Assembly (NCBI GenBank): GCA_023426265.1
Contig: JAFABA010000102.1
Span: forward strand, 1-11,389
Direction: 5' to 3'
From: Bacillota bacterium
GTDB taxonomy: Bacteria > Bacillota > Clostridia > Christensenellales > CAG-138
DNA length: 11,389 nt
Below, one piece after another: positions 1 through 6,696 of the stretch. Positions within the stretch are counted from its first letter, which is position 1. Each line of letters starts with the position of its first letter. The notes under the pieces are model-generated. The model searched no databases. It saw nothing but the letters and a program-made list of their open reading frames with translations, and was not told the origin of the DNA. The translations under genes were made by a program, and so were the position numbers.

Positions 1-788
1 TCATCGCCCCCTGGCGCATCTGGGACCTCAAAGGCCGCAGCGAGGAGATCGCTTACGCCAAGGAGAAGAATATCCCCCTGCAGTTCAGGGCCGAAGAATC
101 CTACAGCATGGACCGTAACATCTGGCATCTTTCCCACGAGGGCCTGGACCTTGAGGATCCCTGGAACGAGCCCAAGAACAGCCTGTACCTTATCAACACC
201 GCGCCCGAGCTTGCGCCCGACGTGCCGGATTATATCGAGATCGGTTTTGAAAAGGGCGTTCCCGTCTCCGTCAACGGCGAAAACCTCGACCCTGTCGCAC
301 TTTTAACCAAGTGCAACGAGCTCGGCGCGAAGCACGGCGTCGGCATCGACGACATGGTGGAAAACCGCCTTGTCGGCATCAAATGCCGCGGCGTATACGA
401 GAATCCCGGCGGAACCATACTCTATGACGCGCTGCAGCAGCTTGAGTACCTCACGCTGGACCGCGATACCATGCACTACAAGCAGCAGATGGGCACAAAA
501 TATTCCGAACTCGTATACGACGGCAAGTGGTACACGCCGCTTCGCCAGGCCATGGACGCCATGATCGACGTCATGCAGCAGAACACCACCGGCGTTTCCA
601 GGCTCAAGCTCTACAAGGGCAAGACCTACCACGCCGGCGTCAAGAGCCCGTACAGCCTCTACAACCCCGAGCTTGCGACGTTCGAGAAGGAAGAGATCTA
701 CAACCAGAAGGATGCTGAAGGCTTTATCAACCTGTTCGGCCTGCCGCTCAAGGTCCGCGCACTGATGGAACGGGCAAACGAGAAGTAA
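1..788 (+). CDS. argG: Argininosuccinate synthase, C-terminal part (5' end outside window)
   Basis: Argininosuccinate synthase joins citrulline and aspartate with ATP to make argininosuccinate, the penultimate step of arginine synthesis in the cytoplasm. The frame is open from base 3 to the TAA at 786-788, giving about 261 residues. The family is about 400 residues, so roughly the first 140-150, with the ATP-binding domain, lie upstream. The visible part starts with IAPWRIWDLKGR and continues with the conserved block ESYSMDRNIWHLSHEG. Further on come GVGIDDMVENRLVGIKCRG and VYENPGG, which belong to the citrulline/aspartate-binding synthase domain. The usual Ser of the VGIKSRG motif is Cys here. 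argH follows on the same strand after about 205 bases of structured sequence. The ATG at 108 is internal, not a start. Identification is secure from the motifs. Confidence 0.96.
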   Translation, partial: IAPWRIWDLKGRSEEIAYAKEKNIPLQFRAEESYSMDRNIWHLSHEGLDLEDPWNEPKNSLYLINTAPELAPDVPDYIEIGFEKGVPVSVNGENLDPVALLTKCNELGAKHGVGIDDMVENRLVGIKCRGVYENPGGTILYDALQQLEYLTLDRDTMHYKQQMGTKYSELVYDGKWYTPLRQAMDAMIDVMQQNTTGVSRLKLYKGKTYHAGVKSPYSLYNPELATFEKEEIYNQKDAEGFINLFGLPLKVRALMERANEK

Positions 789-796
789 GAAAGGGA

Positions 797-977
797 ACGA
801 TGGGGGCTTTGCCCCCATACCCCTACCAAAGGAACACATCCCTTTGGAATCCCACATTCGAAGCCGCCCATAATGGGGCGGCTTCGGGGACGGGTTCTTA
901 GGGGCGTTACGCCCCTAAGCGGAGGTTTGGAGGCAGCGCCTCCAATGCTTTATAGAAGTGGCGCTAGCCACTTTTTT
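797..977 (+). repeat. Array of five consecutive hairpins between argG and argH
   Basis: The gap between argG and argH holds five inverted repeats in a row. They are: 800-807 with 811-818 (8 bp, loop TTT); 826-832 with 841-847 (7 bp); 859-869 with 876-886 (11 bp); 897-906 with 910-919 (10 bp, loop TTA); and 927-934 with 938-945 (8 bp, loop AGC). A further terminator-like stem at 956-973 is listed separately. The stems are perfect and GC-rich, which is far more structure than a normal intergenic region. The part from 893 on is repeated in diverged form at 9143-9200, so this is an interspersed structured repeat rather than a local leader. I read it as a REP/MITE-like non-coding element. An RNA-level role in argG-argH mRNA stability is possible but not shown. 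Confidence 0.7.
956..977 (+). terminator. Terminator-like hairpin just before argH
   Basis: AAGTGGC (956-962) pairs with GCCACTT (967-973) around the loop GCTA, and a run of six T follows at 972-977. The argH ribosome binding site starts only five bases later. This has the form of a Rho-independent terminator, but the stem is short. It may end argG transcription, act as a partial terminator, or simply be the last hairpin of the repeat array. Confidence 0.5.
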
Positions 978-993
978 GTACAGGAGGTGCGCA

Positions 994-2385
994 ATGCAAC
1001 ACAACGACAAGCTCTGGGGCGGAAGATTCCAAAAGGCTGCGGACACGGCCATGGAGGATTTCCATTCCTCCATATCGGTGGACAGCCGCATGGCGCGGGA
1101 GGATATTTTAGGCTCCATTGCCCACGCCAAGATGCTCAAGGCGCAGGGCATCATTCCGGCTGCGGACGCGGATAAGATCGTGGAGGGCTTGACGGACCTT
1201 CTTGCGGACTATGAGGCGGGAAAACTTACATTCTCCAAGTCCGCGGAGGACGTGCACATGAACATGGAGGTGCTGCTGACGGAACGCATCGGCGAGGCGG
1301 GCAAGCGCCTGCACACGGGCCGCAGCCGCAACGACCAGGTGGCGCTCGACTGCCGCATGTACATGCTGCGGGGAACGGACGCAACGATAGGTAACCTCAT
1401 GAATCTGGAACAGGCACTGCTCAATACCGCTTCCGCGCACACGGGGACAGTAATGCCCGGTTACACGCACATGCAGAAGGCGCAGCCCGTTACGCTTGCA
1501 CACCATTTGATGGCGTACTTTGAAATGTTCCGCAGGGATGTTGAGCGGCTGACGGACTGCAAAAAGCGCATGGACTACATGCCGCTTGGCGCGGGTGCGC
1601 TTGCGGGGAGCACGTATCCGCTGGACCGGGAGTTTGTCAAACAGGAGCTTGGATTCGCGAACATCACGCGCAACAGCCTTGATTCGGTAAGCGACCGAGA
1701 TTTTTGCATCGAGTACGTCGCGTGCGCGTCGATCATCATGATGCACCTCTCGCGCTTCTGCGAGGAACTGATATTATGGAGCACGGACGAATTCCGCCTT
1801 GTGGAAATGGACGACGCGTACTCGACCGGCTCTTCCATCATGCCGCAAAAAAAGAACCCGGACGCGGCGGAGCTGATCCGCGGCAAGACCGGGCGCGTGT
1901 ATGGGGACTTGACAACGCTTCTGACCGTAATGAAGGGCCTGCCGCTCGCGTACAACAAGGATATGCAGGAGGATAAGGAGGCCGTGTTCGACGCGCTCGA
2001 TACCGTAAACGGCTGCCTGACGATATTCACCCGCATGTTTGAAACGCTGAAGGTTAAGACCGAAAATATGTACGCTGGTGCGGGGCGCGGCTTTACCAAC
2101 GCGACGGACGCGGCGGATTATTTGGTGAAAAAAGGCGTGCCCTTCCGCACGGCGCATGAGGTCATCGGCAAGCTGGTGTTCGCGTGCCTCAAAGAAGGCA
2201 AGGCGCTTGCGGATTTGACGCTACCTGAATTGCAGGACGTTTCTCCTGTATTTGAAGCGGATGTATACGACGCAATCTCGCTTTCCGCCTGCGTGGAAGG
2301 CAGAAACCTGCCCGGAGGCCCCGCGCCGGATGCGGTACTTTCGCATATTGAAGAAAGCAAAGCGTGGCTGGCGCGGCAAAAGTAA
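994..2385 (+). CDS. argH: Argininosuccinate lyase
   Basis: Argininosuccinate lyase splits argininosuccinate into arginine and fumarate, the last step of arginine synthesis; it is a cytoplasmic homotetramer of the fumarase/aspartase superfamily. The ATG at 994 is chosen because AGGAGG at 982-987 lies six bases upstream. The frame is open back to a GTG at 958, but that start would sit inside a hairpin and has no Shine-Dalgarno sequence. The product has 463 residues, the normal family length. It begins with KLWGGRF, has HTGRSRNDQV at residues 107-116, GYTHMQKAQP around the catalytic-type His159, and the superfamily signature GSSIMPQKKNPD from residue 279, with the mobile catalytic serine loop. 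It follows argG in the same direction and ends at a strong hairpin terminator. Confidence 0.97.
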   Translation: MQHNDKLWGGRFQKAADTAMEDFHSSISVDSRMAREDILGSIAHAKMLKAQGIIPAADADKIVEGLTDLLADYEAGKLTFSKSAEDVHMNMEVLLTERIGEAGKRLHTGRSRNDQVALDCRMYMLRGTDATIGNLMNLEQALLNTASAHTGTVMPGYTHMQKAQPVTLAHHLMAYFEMFRRDVERLTDCKKRMDYMPLGAGALAGSTYPLDREFVKQELGFANITRNSLDSVSDRDFCIEYVACASIIMMHLSRFCEELILWSTDEFRLVEMDDAYSTGSSIMPQKKNPDAAELIRGKTGRVYGDLTTLLTVMKGLPLAYNKDMQEDKEAVFDALDTVNGCLTIFTRMFETLKVKTENMYAGAGRGFTNATDAADYLVKKGVPFRTAHEVIGKLVFACLKEGKALADLTLPELQDVSPVFEADVYDAISLSACVEGRNLPGGPAPDAVLSHIEESKAWLARQK

Positions 2386-2394
2386 CGAGATTTT

Positions 2395-2428
2395 AAATGC
2401 CGTGCCCCGTTGGGGCACGGCATTTTGA
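2395..2428 (+). terminator. Rho-independent terminator after argH
   Basis: A perfect 14-bp stem (2395-2408 with 2412-2425), loop GTT, begins ten bases after the argH stop and ends in a T tract. The stem is flanked by A on the left and T on the right, so it could also stop transcription arriving from the convergent cupin gene. Confidence 0.88.
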
Positions 2429-2451
2429 GTATATCGATAGATCCTACCGTT

Positions 2452-2541
2452 TGTCATTCTGAGCCGAAGGCGTAGAATCTGGCTCCCGTTACAAACCCTA
2501 ATATAGGCGCTTCAAGATCCTTCACTTTGCTCAGGATGACA
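2452..2541. mobile_element. MITE-like element with imperfect terminal inverted repeats
   Basis: The left arm, TGTCATTCTGAGC onward (2452-2480), is an imperfect inverted copy of the right arm (2515-2541), which ends GCTCAGGATGACA. Both arms carry the ATCT end next to the core. The element is about 90 bases with a non-coding core of about 34 bases. Arms of the type TGTCATTCTGAGC...AGAATCT are, from general knowledge, a widespread small inverted-repeat family in bacterial genomes. It carries no transposase and would need one elsewhere to move. It lies harmlessly between two convergent genes. Confidence 0.7.
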
Positions 2542-2566
2542 GCAAAGCTGCTTTGTCGATGGGCTG

Positions 2567-2596
2567 TGCCGTGCCCTTTTGGGTATGGCATTTTTT
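2567..2596 (+). terminator. Second terminator-like hairpin, related to the argH terminator
   Basis: TGCCGTGCCC (2567-2576) pairs with GGGTATGGCA (2581-2590), with two G-U wobbles when read as plus-strand RNA, and six T follow. The wobbles become A-C mismatches on the minus strand, so it favours plus-strand transcription. Its sequence closely resembles the terminator at 2395-2425, on the other side of the MITE-like element. Confidence 0.6.
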
Positions 2597-2603
2597 GTAC
2601 ATT

Positions 2604-2963
2604 CTAGATTCTTTCGGGCTCCTTGACCGTCCGTTCATTGACGACGTCTCCGGTATTCAGCGTTGTCTTCGCTTCGACCAGCATCACATGAACTTCAGCC
2701 TCGGCGACAGGCATATGCTCCACGCCTTTTGGAATGATCAAAAATTCACCCTCATCCAGGTGGATGTCCTTGTCCCTGAATTTGATGGCCAGCCGGCCTT
2801 TCAAAACATAGAACATCTCGTCTTCATTTTCATGGGTATGCCATAGGAATTCACCCTTCAGTTTCACCACTTTAATATAGGATTCGTTCACTTCGCCCAC
2901 TATTTTCGGGCTCCAATGCTCATGGAAGGTGCTCAGCTTTTCGTAAACATTTACTTTGTCCAT
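2604..2963 (-). CDS. Small single-domain cupin protein
   Basis: This is a 119-residue protein made almost entirely of one cupin beta-barrel. The metal-binding set typical of cupins is visible: His42, His44 and Glu49 in WHTHENEDEMFYVLKG, followed by His83 in IPKGVEHMP. It should therefore bind one divalent metal ion. Single-domain cupins do many jobs (sugar isomerases, dioxygenases, small-molecule sensors), and the substrate cannot be read from the sequence. The ATG at 2963 is supported by AGGAGG (minus strand, 2976-2971) seven bases upstream. It lies 44 bases behind the rdgB-type gene on the same strand, so the two are probably co-transcribed. No clear minus-strand terminator follows. Protein family is secure, function unknown. 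Confidence 0.9.
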   Translation of the reverse strand: MDKVNVYEKLSTFHEHWSPKIVGEVNESYIKVVKLKGEFLWHTHENEDEMFYVLKGRLAIKFRDKDIHLDEGEFLIIPKGVEHMPVAEAEVHVMLVEAKTTLNTGDVVNERTVKEPERI

Positions 2964-3007
2964 TCCAATCCCTCCTGAAAATGGATGTCGTGCAAGAAAA
3001 GGGGCGG

Positions 3008-3604
3008 CTATTTCTCCTGCGCCAGCAGTTCCTTCAATGCTTCCAGAGCGCGTTTCCGGTGGCTGACGCTGTTCTTTTCTTCGGCGGTCAGTTGGGCAAA
3101 CGAGCGGCCGAGGGGCTCGTAGAAAAAGAGCGGGTCGTAGCCAAAACCATTTTCGCCCTGGGGCGCAAACAGCAGCCTGCCTTCGCAGGTCCCCATCACG
3201 CAGAGCGTGGGAAGGCCGCGCCTAGCCAGCGCCACGGCGGAAACGAAGCGGCAGGACCGTTCCGACTCGGGTACTTGCCGCATGTCCTGCAGGAGCTTTT
3301 GATTGTTCGCAAGATCGTCGTGCCCTTCGCCCGCGTAGCGGGCGCTGTAAACACCGGGCGCGCCGTTAAGCGCATCCACCATGAGGCCGCTGTCGTCGGC
3401 CAGAGCGGCGTCAAACCCGGGGGCGGCAAGTAGCGTTTCCTCCGCCTTTTTGATGGCGTTGGCGCGGAAGGTATCGCCATCCTCCACGACCTCTATCGTG
3501 ATGTCGGCTTCCTTTAAGGTGGAGATGGAGGGGAAATATTCTCCCATAATCTCTTTGATTTCGCGCATCTTGTGCGCATTGTTGGACGCGATAATGAGCT
3601 TCAT
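3008..3604 (-). CDS. rdgB: XTP/dITP pyrophosphatase (RdgB/HAM1 family)
   Basis: RdgB-type enzymes hydrolyse non-canonical purine triphosphates (dITP, XTP, ITP) to the monophosphate and pyrophosphate, keeping deaminated bases out of DNA and RNA. The 198-residue product has the normal length. It shows the N-terminal IASNNAHKMREIKEI substrate-binding motif with Asn8 and Lys12. It also has the LADDSGLMVDAL block with the metal and catalytic acids Asp70 and Asp71, then GVYSARYAGEG, the GENGFGYDPLFF loop and the closing SHRKRAL motif. The ATG at 3604 has a strong AAGGAGG (3625-3619) with a rather long 14-base gap. A small GGGC/GCCC hairpin in that gap may shorten the distance. It is the first gene of a probable two-gene unit with the cupin gene. 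Confidence 0.95.
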   Translation of the reverse strand: MKLIIASNNAHKMREIKEIMGEYFPSISTLKEADITIEVVEDGDTFRANAIKKAEETLLAAPGFDAALADDSGLMVDALNGAPGVYSARYAGEGHDDLANNQKLLQDMRQVPESERSCRFVSAVALARRGLPTLCVMGTCEGRLLFAPQGENGFGYDPLFFYEPLGRSFAQLTAEEKNSVSHRKRALEALKELLAQEK

Positions 3605-3640
3605 ACGGGCTTATACGCCCTCCTTGGCCATTTTGAAGCA

Positions 3641-3669
3641 ATTGTACCATACGCGTAAGCGCATGACAA
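3641..3669 (-). promoter_or_regulatory. Probable sigma-A promoter for the rdgB-cupin unit
   Basis: On the minus strand TTGTCA (3669-3664) is followed after exactly 17 bases by TACAAT (3646-3641). Each box matches the sigma-70/sigma-A consensus at five of six positions. A start near 3634 would leave a leader of about 30 bases containing the AAGGAGG site. Confidence 0.7.
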
Positions 3670-3928
3670 TGCGAAGCCATTGAAGGTTTCAAAATACAAG
3701 CCTGCAAACTCCGCATATATGGACTTGCTTTGCAAACACAAAGAATGCATGCAAAAAGGCTTTGCGTGAATAAAAATGTACGGATTTTTACCGCGAATGG
3801 CGGGGAAGATGTCTGAAAAATGCAGCAGGGTATGCATTTTTCTTTCTGGAAACAATGTTGGGCGGGCGAAAATCTTGTACTCGATACTGGATTTTGCATG
3901 ATTAAAATTAAATTCTTGCAAAAGTATA
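3670..3928. other. Divergent intergenic region, no gene seen
   Basis: These roughly 260 bases lie between the two divergent promoters and hold no convincing gene. Frames that cross it have no ribosome binding site, and one of them runs through the glt promoter. It contains a 10-bp AT-rich inverted repeat (3815-3824 with 3833-3842, loop of eight) flanked by A and T runs, and several TGCAAA hexamers (3703, 3731, 3750 and 3917). A half-match to an arginine-repressor-type box (TGAATAAAAATGTA, 3767-3780) is too weak to call. Confidence 0.6.
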
Positions 3929-3957
3929 TTGACAGCCATGCAAGGAGCGCGTATAAT
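3929..3957 (+). promoter_or_regulatory. Perfect-consensus sigma-A promoter of the glutamate synthase operon
   Basis: TTGACA at 3929-3934 and TATAAT at 3952-3957 are separated by 17 bases, an exact match to consensus in both boxes and spacing. Transcription should start near 3964, giving an AT-rich leader of about 70 bases before the GTG at 4033. A hexamer TGCAAA (3917) and the related TGCAAG (3939) lie exactly 22 bases apart, bracketing the -35 box, and could be operator half sites. A promoter this strong usually needs a repressor. Confidence 0.9.
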
Positions 3958-4017
3958 CTCGAATTAATATATTATATATGTATATTGACGGCACCTGCCA
4001 AAAGGTTGCCCGGTATA

Positions 4018-4035
4018 GAGGAGGACAAAAGAGTG
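4018..4035 (+). promoter_or_regulatory. Ribosome binding site that fixes a GTG start
   Basis: GAGGAGG at 4018-4024 is followed after eight bases by GTG at 4033. The next in-frame ATG (4048) has only a weak AAAGGA in front, and upstream starts lie before or inside the promoter. Confidence 0.8.
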
Positions 4036-5157
4036 CGAAAGGATGAAATGCCCCGACAGTGGGAGGGGAATGTACGCATCCCATCCGGATGTGCGATATC
4101 CGGAATTATTGCAACGGACGGAACAAGGTTTAACGGACAGGAGATCATAAACTCCATTTCCGTCATGCATGACCGTTCCAACGGCCTTGGCGGAGGATTT
4201 GCGGGATACGGCATTTACCCGCAGTACAAAGAGCTTTATGCCCTGCATGTTTTTTACGAATCTCAGGCGAGCAAGGAAGCTTGCGAGCAGTTCATGGACC
4301 GGCATTACGATATCGTCAATTTATCGCGTATCCCTGTGCGCCCCATGAAGCAGATTTCCGGGGAGCCTTTGATATGGCGTTATTTTTTACGTCCTCTTCC
4401 CACCAGGCTTGCAAGCAGCCAGCTTGACGAAAACGAATTCATGGTCAGAAGCGTGATGAAGATCAATACTCAGATCAGCGGCGCGTATGTGTTTTCCTGC
4501 GGGAAAAACATGGGCGTGTTCAAGGCCGTGGGGTATCCGGAGGACGTTGGCCGCTATTACCGTCTGGAAGAATACGAAGGCTACTGCTGGACGGCGCACG
4601 GCCGTTACCCCACCAACACCCCGGGCTGGTGGGGTGGCGCGCACCCGTTTGGCATGCTCGATTATACCGTCGTGCACAACGGCGAAATCTCCTCTTATGA
4701 CGCGAACCGCAGGTTTATTGAAATGTTCGGCTACTCCTGCACGCTGCAGACGGATACGGAGGTCATCTCCTATATCCTTGACTATCTCACGCGCAAGCAG
4801 GGCATGGAGCTAGACGAGGTCGCAAACGTCATTGCGGCGCCCTTCTGGTCCACCATCTCCCGTATGGAGGATGAGAAAAGGGAGCGCCTGACATACTTCA
4901 GAAACGCATTCGCAAGTTTGCTCATTACCGGTCCCTTCTCCATACTGGTCGGCTTCAGCGGCGGGCTCATGGCATTAAACGACAGGCTTAAACTCCGCTC
5001 CATGGTGGCGGCGCGCAAGGGTGAACGCGTATATCTCGCAAGCGAGGAATGCGGCATCCGCGTGGTCGAACCGGATGTGGAGGAGCTTTGGGCGCCGCGC
5101 GGCGGCGAGCCTGTCATTGTCCGGCTCAAGCCCGAGGCGATGGCGAAAGTCGTCTAA
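4033..5157 (+). CDS. Split glutamate synthase, glutaminase (class II amidotransferase) subunit
   Basis: This subunit corresponds to the N-terminal amidotransferase domain of bacterial GltB, here a separate 374-residue protein as in archaeal-type glutamate synthases. It hydrolyses glutamine and passes ammonia to the synthase subunit. The class II nucleophile is Cys20 in IPSGCAISGI, so the first 19 residues are probably a propeptide removed to expose the cysteine. Other amidotransferase motifs are HGRYPTN at 189-195, the oxyanion-hole HNGE at 215-218 and TDTEV with Asp241. SNGLGGGFAGYGIYP near the N-terminus is typical of this subfamily as I remember it. The GTG start is set by the GAGGAGG site. 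It is the first gene of the operon, directly behind a consensus promoter, and the FMN subunit follows after 20 bases. Confidence 0.92.
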   Translation: MRKDEMPRQWEGNVRIPSGCAISGIIATDGTRFNGQEIINSISVMHDRSNGLGGGFAGYGIYPQYKELYALHVFYESQASKEACEQFMDRHYDIVNLSRIPVRPMKQISGEPLIWRYFLRPLPTRLASSQLDENEFMVRSVMKINTQISGAYVFSCGKNMGVFKAVGYPEDVGRYYRLEEYEGYCWTAHGRYPTNTPGWWGGAHPFGMLDYTVVHNGEISSYDANRRFIEMFGYSCTLQTDTEVISYILDYLTRKQGMELDEVANVIAAPFWSTISRMEDEKRERLTYFRNAFASLLITGPFSILVGFSGGLMALNDRLKLRSMVAARKGERVYLASEECGIRVVEPDVEELWAPRGGEPVIVRLKPEAMAKVV

Positions 5158-5177
5158 GTGGAAGGGAAGGTTCATTC

Positions 5178-6683
5178 ATGCCTATCAATTTTCAATATCC
5201 GGAATACGAAGTCGTGCGCAATTTTACCCGCTGTATCACCTGCCGGGTCTGCGAACGGCAGTGCGCCAACGAGGTGCATCAATACGACGAAGCCGCGGGC
5301 GTCATGACCGCGGACGACAGCAAGTGTGTGGACTGTCACCGCTGCGTTTCGCTCTGCCCGACGCGCGCGCTCAAAATAGTAAAGACGGACCATGTGTTCA
5401 AGGAAAACTCCAACTGGTCCAGCGAGGCGATCACGGACGTTTATAAGCAGGCGGGCTCGGGCGGCGTGCTGCTTTCCTCTATGGGTACGCCCAAAGATTA
5501 CCCCGTTTACTGGGATAAGCTGCTCATCAACGCGTCCCAGGTGACAAATCCCTCCATCGACCCGCTGCGCGAGCCGATGGAAACGCGCACGTTTTTAGGC
5601 AAAAAGCCCACCGGTATCCGGCGGGATGAGAACGGCAAGATCATCACCAAAATGGAGCCGCAGCTCTCGCTCGCGACACCCATCATGTTTTCTGCCATGA
5701 GCTTTGGCTCCATTTCCTACAACGCGCACCACAGCCTTGCGATGGCGGCGGAACGCCTTGGTATTTACTACAACACCGGCGAAGGCGGCCTGCATGAGGA
5801 TTTTTACAAGTACGGGCCGCATACCATCGTGCAGGTCGCGTCCGGCCGCTTTGGCGTGCACCCGGATTATCTGAAGGCGGGCGCGGCGATCGAAATCAAA
5901 ATGGGCCAGGGCGCAAAGCCGGGCATCGGCGGGCACCTGCCCAGTTCCAAAATCGTGGGCGACGTCGCAAAGACCCGCATGATCCCCAAGGGAACGGACG
6001 CCATTTCCCCCGCGCCGCACCATGACATCTACTCTATCGAGGATCTGCGGCAGCTTGTGTACTCCATAAAGGAGGCCACGCATTACGAGCGGCCCGTTAT
6101 CGTCAAGATCGCCGCGGTGCACAATGTGAGTGCCATCGCCTCCGGTATCGCCCGGAGCGGCGCGGATATCATCGCCATAGACGGTTTCCGCGGCGGCACG
6201 GGCGCTGCGCCCACCCGCATACGCGACAACGTCGGCATCCCCATCGAGCTTGCGCTCGCAAGCGTGGACCAGCGGCTTAGGGAAGAGGGCATCCGTTCGG
6301 ACGTCTCCATCGTCGTCGGCGGAAGCATCCGGAACAGCGCGGACGTCGTAAAGGCCATCTGTCTGGGTGCGGACGCCGTGTATATGGCGACCGCGCCGCT
6401 TTTAGCTTTGGGCTGCCACCTCTGCCGCACCTGCCACCTCGGCAAGTGCAACTGGGGCATTGCCACCCAGAGGCCGGACCTTGTCAAACGCCTGAACCCG
6501 GAGATCGGTGCGGAACGGCTTGTAAACCTTATCACCGCCTACACGCATGAAATCAAAGAGATGATGGGCGGCATGGGCATCAACTCCATCGAGGCCATGC
6601 GCGGCAACCGGCTGATGCTCAGAGGCGTGGGCCTGACCGAAAAAGAGCTTGAGATACTCGGCATCAAGCACGCGGGCGAATAA
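5178..6683 (+). CDS. gltB: Split glutamate synthase, FMN / iron-sulfur synthase subunit
   Basis: This 501-residue protein is the core of the glutamate synthase: it condenses ammonia with 2-oxoglutarate and reduces the imine to glutamate on FMN. The N-terminus has a ferredoxin module with two [4Fe-4S] motifs: Cys19, 22, 25, 29 and Cys50, 53, 56, 60. From about residue 150 on it is the FMN-binding TIM barrel of GOGAT, with MSFGSISYNAHHSLA, NTGEGG, KMGQGAKPGIGGHLP and DGFRGGTGAAP. The [3Fe-4S] motif follows the family pattern C-x5-C-x4-C at Cys413, Cys419 and Cys424, with an extra Cys416, and leads into WGIATQ. The ATG at 5178 has GGGAAGG seven bases upstream. The central GXGXG domain of ordinary GltB is absent here and is encoded by the last gene of the operon. 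Confidence 0.95.
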   Translation: MPINFQYPEYEVVRNFTRCITCRVCERQCANEVHQYDEAAGVMTADDSKCVDCHRCVSLCPTRALKIVKTDHVFKENSNWSSEAITDVYKQAGSGGVLLSSMGTPKDYPVYWDKLLINASQVTNPSIDPLREPMETRTFLGKKPTGIRRDENGKIITKMEPQLSLATPIMFSAMSFGSISYNAHHSLAMAAERLGIYYNTGEGGLHEDFYKYGPHTIVQVASGRFGVHPDYLKAGAAIEIKMGQGAKPGIGGHLPSSKIVGDVAKTRMIPKGTDAISPAPHHDIYSIEDLRQLVYSIKEATHYERPVIVKIAAVHNVSAIASGIARSGADIIAIDGFRGGTGAAPTRIRDNVGIPIELALASVDQRLREEGIRSDVSIVVGGSIRNSADVVKAICLGADAVYMATAPLLALGCHLCRTCHLGKCNWGIATQRPDLVKRLNPEIGAERLVNLITAYTHEIKEMMGGMGINSIEAMRGNRLMLRGVGLTEKELEILGIKHAGE

Positions 6684-6696
6684 GGGGGGCAGAAGT

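Noticed and set aside
303..857. Long minus-strand open frame over argG
   Set aside because: It is the antisense of a clearly conserved gene and arises from GC-rich third-position bias. The same applies to the long antisense frames over argH and the glt genes.
958..993. Upstream GTG start for argH giving 475 residues
   Set aside because: The extra residues are encoded by a hairpin with a T run, there is no ribosome site in front, and AGGAGG is ideally placed for ATG 994.
789..993. T-box or other riboswitch before argH
   Set aside because: The hairpins are simple separate stems without a conserved riboswitch core, and part of the sequence recurs elsewhere in the window as a repeat.
2553..2846. 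Plus-strand frame of 97 codons over the cupin gene
   Set aside because: It is antisense to the conserved cupin and begins within a terminator region with no ribosome site.
3767..3780. Arginine repressor box upstream of the glt operon
   Set aside because: Only one half site matches well, and it is far upstream of the promoter.
3601..3939. Minus-strand frame of 112 codons in the divergent region
   Set aside because: It has no ribosome site, overlaps both promoters, and its translation has no recognisable protein character.
3985..4019. Second promoter TTGACG ... TATAGA in the glt leader
   Set aside because: The spacer is 23 bases, too long, and the -10 box merges with the ribosome binding site.
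3820..4032. Upstream ATG for the glutaminase subunit giving 445 residues
   Set aside because: That extension runs through a perfect promoter and the AT-rich leader, and it would place the catalytic cysteine 91 residues in. GAGGAGG before GTG 4033 is decisive.
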